Positions 59,701 through 64,000 of a stretch of 64,000 nucleotides of DNA are shown piece by piece; within the stretch, counting starts at the first letter, position 1; each line of letters begins with the position of its first letter. The stretch covers positions 714,501-778,500 of the forward strand of contig OZ037772.1 in the NCBI GenBank assembly GCA_964035545.1, read 5' to 3'. A program made the position numbers and the translations under genes. Source of the stretch: Bugula neritina (Eukaryota > Bryozoa > Gymnolaemata > Cheilostomatida > Bugulidae). The notes beneath the pieces are model-generated. The model was given only the letters and a program-made list of their open reading frames with translations. It ran no database searches and was not told the DNA's origin.

Positions 59701-62700
59701 GTATGAGATGTGATATGAGGACTGGCTGTAAGGATAAGACAGGTATTTACTTGCTGTTTCTATTTCTGTAGAAAGAAACTGGGAAATATTACAAGAACCT
59801 GTTTATTATTTTATTATTAAAGTGAGTTATGCAACAGTAAAAGAGGAAGTCAGTTTGTCAGCATTAGGGTTTGTGTGAGACAGAAGTGGATAGTGCAGGA
59901 GTTGATATTCTCACTGTTATGTTGAATATTTAGTATATTTCATCCTTCAAGTGTCTGTTTCCTTGATAAGATGGTATAGGCATAGCTTTAACTCAGTGGT
60001 GTCTCACCTTCTTCATACCATCCTCCTTTTTATGATTATTTTCTATTAAGTTTTCCGCCTTTTTGATAAAATTGTAATTTCATTTATAAAGAAAATCTGG
60101 GACAGGTTGTTTTCCTAATAATTCATTGAATGTAGAAAAAAGCAGCTAGAGTAGAGTGAATATTAGACACATGGATGTAGAAGTAAACTTAGATTGTAGA
60201 GTGTAATGTGGATAAATAAATGAACTACATAAAATGAAGGAGTTATAATTATACATATTCATGTAACCTGGAACACAAGGCAAGAGCTCAAAAAGCTGGT
60301 AACAAACTCTGTGAAATTTTAGAAATGAAAACCCCTAAAAAACTCAAATTTCCTGTGAAGGGGAAATTCCCCAAGGTTGAGAGCCACTGCTTTAATTTTT
60401 TCAACTATTTCATTCCAAGTGCAGTGATTAATGAGCTAACCTCTGACATCTTTCTAGTCCAAGTTCAACTGTCTATAGTTATTACATAGTATGTGTGTAG
60501 TGATACATCATCAACCTGTAGGTACAAGTAGCAGGTGTAGAATAAGTACAATATCACATCTATAATAATGTTTTTATAAATAGTGTGATTTTATGTATAC
60601 AGAGGAGACAGTAGCATCCCATGACTTGGCATCTTTGAGTGATTTGTCTTGTGAGTTACGAGAAAGTCTGACTGGTGGAATAGAGACTCTGTCTGAGAAA
60701 GTTGCAAAGTTGAATGACATCTCAAAGGATGCCTGGAAAGAACTGAGTAAAATAGAAGATGAAGTGAAGAAGATGGTTGCCAGAGTAAACGCTGTAGCTG
60801 ACGCTCAGGTATGCTGACATGGTGATGCCATGTAATATTATTTCTGTTTGTCTGAAATTGGAATTTGCATTTGGTCTTTGAGTTGTAATCAGAAATGAAT
60901 TTCATTTGCCACTAGAATTAACTGGCCATTAAAGTATTATCATTCTGTGTACAAGTAGCAGTAGTCATTCATCACATGTTACTCAGTGCAGAGGAACCTG
61001 TCAATACAGATGACTCACTCATCCTTCTGCAACTGTCAATCACTCACACACAGAGGTTGGCTGGGTGAGTGATTGACAGGTGTCAGGAGGAGGAGACTAG
61101 TCACGTGATGTACTAGCTCTCTGCTGTGTATAGAGTGTCACGTGACTGAGTCATTGTCCACTCAGTGGGTGATCTGTCACTTTCATTTCCAGTGTAGAGG
61201 TTGTGAGGTACAGATGTGGTTACACTGTGTTACTATTTATTAGATAGAAAAGATTAGAAAGAGAGCTACAAACCTGAGGCTAGAAATATATGGATATTTG
61301 AAGAGCTGCACACAGATAGTGGATAATTATAGAATAGAGCTGGCCTTGAGTAAGACAATGGGCAGACAGTCTCTGCTGGACACAGTACAACATGCAGTTG
61401 ATAAGTTCAATGATGCAGGGATTGTGAGAGACTACAAAGAGCTGAGTGAGAAGGTGGAAAAGGCGTCAGATATTGGTGTAATAGAGAAGTGTGTACTTCC
61501 AGACAGCATCTTGTTACCAACATGTAGGTGGAGTCTATAAATAGTAACACTAACTATAAATAACTTTCTGCTTGTAATCATGTGAGTTGTTTTCACTGAA
61601 TATTTGAATAGTAGAATAAGTAGATAGAGTTTATTTATTAGAGAATTGAGTTTTGTTCTACTCTCACATTATGAGACATTTCTGCAGTGTTTCAGAGTTT
61701 ATGATGTATAAGTGAGCTGCTAAACTGTGTTATGCTGACTACCTGCTGTCAGTATTAACAAGATATTCTCACTTAGACCTGTGCATCACGTAGCAACTTG
61801 TAGTAACTACAGACTGCTTGTATTTAAAACATTTTTTTATTTCAAGTTTGAAAAGCTGTTCCCTACTTCTTCAGGTGATGAGATTCTCAAGTTATAGAAT
61901 TGTTATTTTGTTGTTCCAGTCAGTGAAGACAGTCTGGGACTGAAGCTGCTGCAGCCACCATCTTCTCTCCAGTCTGATGGACTTCCTGTACGTGACTCGT
62001 GTACCTCAGTAAACATCTCAGCTGATGGACATCTCATGTGTCGGACACGAGAAGGTGTAGAAGTAATAAATAGAGACACTCTGGATACTATCAGCCCAGT
62101 GAAGGACACCAACACTACAGTGTGGGGGGAGATAATCCAACCTGAAGGGGTGATGGTTGGCAGCTGGTATAACATAGAGGAGGAAACAGCTGAAGCCTCA
62201 CTTCTTGATCCGAACTCCTTTGAGAAGACTCGCTCCCTCTACAAGCAGCCATTAGGTGTACCTGCTTACTATAGAATAGCTCAGCACGACTCACTGCTCT
62301 GTATTGTAGACATGATAGAGAAACAGCTGGTAGTCTGTAACCTAGTTGACAATAAAATGCAGAAGTTCCCACTTCCTGAGATGGAGAACCCTGACCCTGT
62401 ATGCATCCTCCCAGACTCATCTCTCCTCATTGGAGACCGTACTGCAGATGGTAAAGTGAGAAGATATAAAGTGGAGAACACAACTCTCACTCTAATGTGG
62501 GAGTTTCCTCACATCTCATATCCAACTGGTATTTCCTTTGATCCAACATCTGAACTGATTCACATCTGTACATGGCTAGGACCTCTCCTCATCCTCTCAC
62601 TTGAAGGTAAATACTCTGTTTATTATAGTAAGTTTAGTTATTTTATATATAATTATGTTGTAGTAAATAATATATTTTAATAATTAACAGTAAACAACTT

Positions 62701-63740
62701 CCACTCATAAGATATATTATGATATTGTTAGTATTTATCAAGTCACTGATATTATTTTTAGCTAAAAGTTATGTAATAAAGACTGTAACATGCTGATAGT
62801 AGATGTTATATTCTTCATCACATGACTTGTAGCTAATAATAATATTATTGAATAATACTGCCTCCCTACAATAAGTTTATTTCCAGCTGCAGTAACATGC
62901 AGGATGTAAGCACAGGTAAAAGTGTATATTATATTGTATAGGTTTAAGGTGTACTCTGTGTAGTGTGCAGTGAGCTCTTAGTAAACTCTCTATTCAGTCT
63001 TCCTTTCCAAGGGTTCACCTGGTAGTGTAGAGGATAGGGACTCCACACTGCTGAGTGAGTTGGTGCTGCAAGGGGTTCAAACCCACCTATCAGCATGTCT
63101 AGTTAGTATACTATGCAAGTGTTTTACAGTAATTTTAGAGGTGCTCAGTCTAACAACTGTACAGACTGCCAGCTACACATGAGTTATGAGTTGTAGTTTG
63201 ACTTCAGTCTAGTGCTGCTATTGTTTTGGTCATCAGATAATTTAAATGTTAATAATTTGATACTTTTTGACTGCCATTACTGAGACTATGTAATTTGATG
63301 ATGGCTGGTAGAGCAGTGTTTGCTGGTGGGACTCAGGTGGCTGTGGTTGGTTCTTGTCAAGTATTTAATATGTGATAATGTTGGAGTAGCTGCAGTATTA
63401 TTAGAAGTAGACACGTGGGTGTGTTCTTGCTCAGAGCCACAGGCTAAGTTTATGGGTCAAGGTCAATATTGTTGTATAACGAGACACTGTTTTCTATTTG
63501 AGTATTTACTTCATGCATGTAACCTGCTTAGTTGCATCTTTAAAGGCAGTCTGTCTGTTTCTCTCAATACACACCAACTGATACAATATGATGCTATTAT
63601 TTACAGGTCAACTGGTGCTTACTGTTCCCAGAGAAAGTCTTGGTGTTAGTGACTGGGTGTTTGACATTGCTGCGTATAACAGAGACACAGTGTTTTTAGC
63701 ATGTGTAGATGGTCTGAGGAGATACACAATAAAATACTAA
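56753..63740 (+). CDS. TRIM-like E3 ubiquitin ligase with beta-propeller tail (intact, 7 exons)
   Basis: Seven exons chain in phase into about 619 residues: 56753-56934, 59175-59355, 59553-59742, 60603-60808, 61244-61523, 61920-62606, 63607-63740. Residues 13-61 form a C3HC4 RING (CGYC, TLPCLHVYCMRC, CAYC). Next come two B-boxes, the first CDVCKGGTQAAVFC with C-x2-H, the second CEHHKEEQLTEVCSKCHQIF with CMRC; the second ends in Cys where His is usual. Exons 4-5 are coiled coil (SEKVAKLNDISKDAWKEL). Exons 6-7 are a beta-rich domain resembling an NHL/WD-type propeller (VNISADGHLMCRTREGVEVI, CILPDSSLLIGDR, GISFDPTSELIHICTW, FDIAAYNRDTVFLACVDGL). TRIM proteins are RING E3 ligases that dimerise through the coil and bind targets with the C-terminal domain. 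A first in-frame ATG exists at 56702, but an acceptor at 56729 makes MAESRV the likely start. A paralogous scrap at 25020-25205 shows a gene family. Confidence 0.9.
57242..57753. mobile_element. hAT-type MITE B, full copy in TRIM intron 1
   Basis: Ends CAGTGGTTCCCAACC and GGTTGGGAACCACTG are 15-bp perfect inverted repeats. Flanks TGTTAGAG and TGTTGAAT share only 5 of 8 bases, so the target duplication has decayed. 512 bp, non-coding. Confidence 0.82.
58435..58452. repeat. Short poly-C run in TRIM intron 1
   Basis: CCAACCCCCCCCCTC. The rest of the 2.2-kb intron (57760-59170) shows only AT-rich sequence and a short (TA)n near 58530. Confidence 0.6.
59994..60389. mobile_element. hAT-type MITE B, second copy in TRIM intron 3
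   Basis: Ends CAGTGGTGTCTCACCTT and AAGGTTGAGAGCCACTG, flanked by CTTTAACT and CTTTAATT, 7 of 8 bases equal. The 396-bp interior shares AGAGCTCAAAAAG and the decayed ends with 57242-57753. The 8-bp duplication supports hAT. Confidence 0.85.
63015..63090 (+). ncRNA. tRNA-like Pol III promoter in TRIM intron 6
   Basis: TAGTGTAGAGG (63023-63033) is an A-box match and GGTTCAAACC (63074-63083) a B-box match. The spacing of 40 bp would allow a long variable arm, but the acceptor stem does not pair well. A tRNA-derived SINE head is the likelier reading. Confidence 0.5.
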
Positions 63741-63917
63741 ACTTATCAGCTACAGTCTACTAATAATCAGCTCAGTGAGGTACTGAGAGATAAATTGGAT
63801 AATATTTGTCATCAACATAATTATATTCATTACAATTCATCAATACACACACTCTGTATTTATAGTTGGATATGAGATGTTTTACTGTATCAAATATATG
63901 TTGCTATTTTACCATCT

Positions 63918-63923
63918 AATAAA
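63918..63923 (+). promoter_or_regulatory. Poly(A) signal of the TRIM-like gene
   Basis: AATAAA 178 bp after the stop codon, followed by a GT/T-rich stretch (GTTTATTTGTTAGTG), the usual cleavage-site context. Confidence 0.7.
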
Positions 63924-64000
63924 GTTTATTTGTTAGTGAAAACATAGTCTGTTTTCATGCCTCATTAGCTTTAGTTCAAGTTGAGTTTGGTTAGTAAAAA

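Overview
This is animal nuclear DNA. It is AT-rich and has spliceosomal introns of roughly 0.1-2 kb with GT-AG (one GC-AG) ends. It carries fibrillar-collagen, TRIM, CLASP and kinesin exons and many kinds of transposable element. I could not place it in a phylum from sequence alone. Cys-rich modules in front of a short fibrillar collagen and a dense Penelope-like/hAT/MITE load fit a marine invertebrate (sponge, cnidarian or lophotrochozoan). Most of what looks like gene sequence here is broken or truncated. The only locus I can read as an intact gene from start to stop is a seven-exon TRIM-like gene at 56753-63740 (+).

Layout, left to right. 1-1278 (-): 5' end of a Ty3/gypsy-type LTR retrotransposon: a 272-bp LTR, a perfect tRNA-Leu primer binding site, and gag running off the left edge. 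1864-10532 (+): a short fibrillar collagen with Cys-rich exons, interrupted Gly-X-Y exons and a C-propeptide, carrying several frameshifts. 10603-13177: a 2.6-kb terminal-inverted-repeat element inserted just downstream. 14151-16526 (-): coiled-coil exons of an unrecognised gene. 16940-19560 (+): 3' end of a CLASP gene. 20827-27870: rearranged Penelope-like retroelement sequence bounded by giant (TA)n arrays and two inverted terminal repeats with hammerhead-ribozyme-like motifs; the interior also holds hAT and TRIM fragments. 24500-30400: a dispersed repeat family lying next to captured TRIM and SPOP-like BTB fragments. 31500-36960: small exons, a zinc-finger remnant and a 315-bp direct repeat. 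37205-44165 (-): kinesin-3 (FHA) exons with no motor domain and an in-frame stop. 46910-47867 (+): an unrecognised exon and Cys-rich exons. 47885-52250: a second, badly degraded copy of the collagen locus. 52275-52610: another Penelope endonuclease fragment at the duplication edge. 52800-56700: satellites and direct repeats. 56753-63740: the TRIM-like gene with two hAT-type MITEs in its introns.

The two collagen copies share one frameshift and then carry private lesions. Copy 1 lost 5 bp that copy 2 keeps; copy 2 lost eight exons and two splice sites that copy 1 keeps. Together they record a pseudogenisation history, and copy 2 serves as an empty-site control that dates the 2.6-kb insertion after the duplication. 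No operon, CRISPR array or obvious multi-gene pathway is present. The most unusual structures are the inverted Penelope terminal repeats with ribozyme-like cores and the paired collagen pseudogenes.
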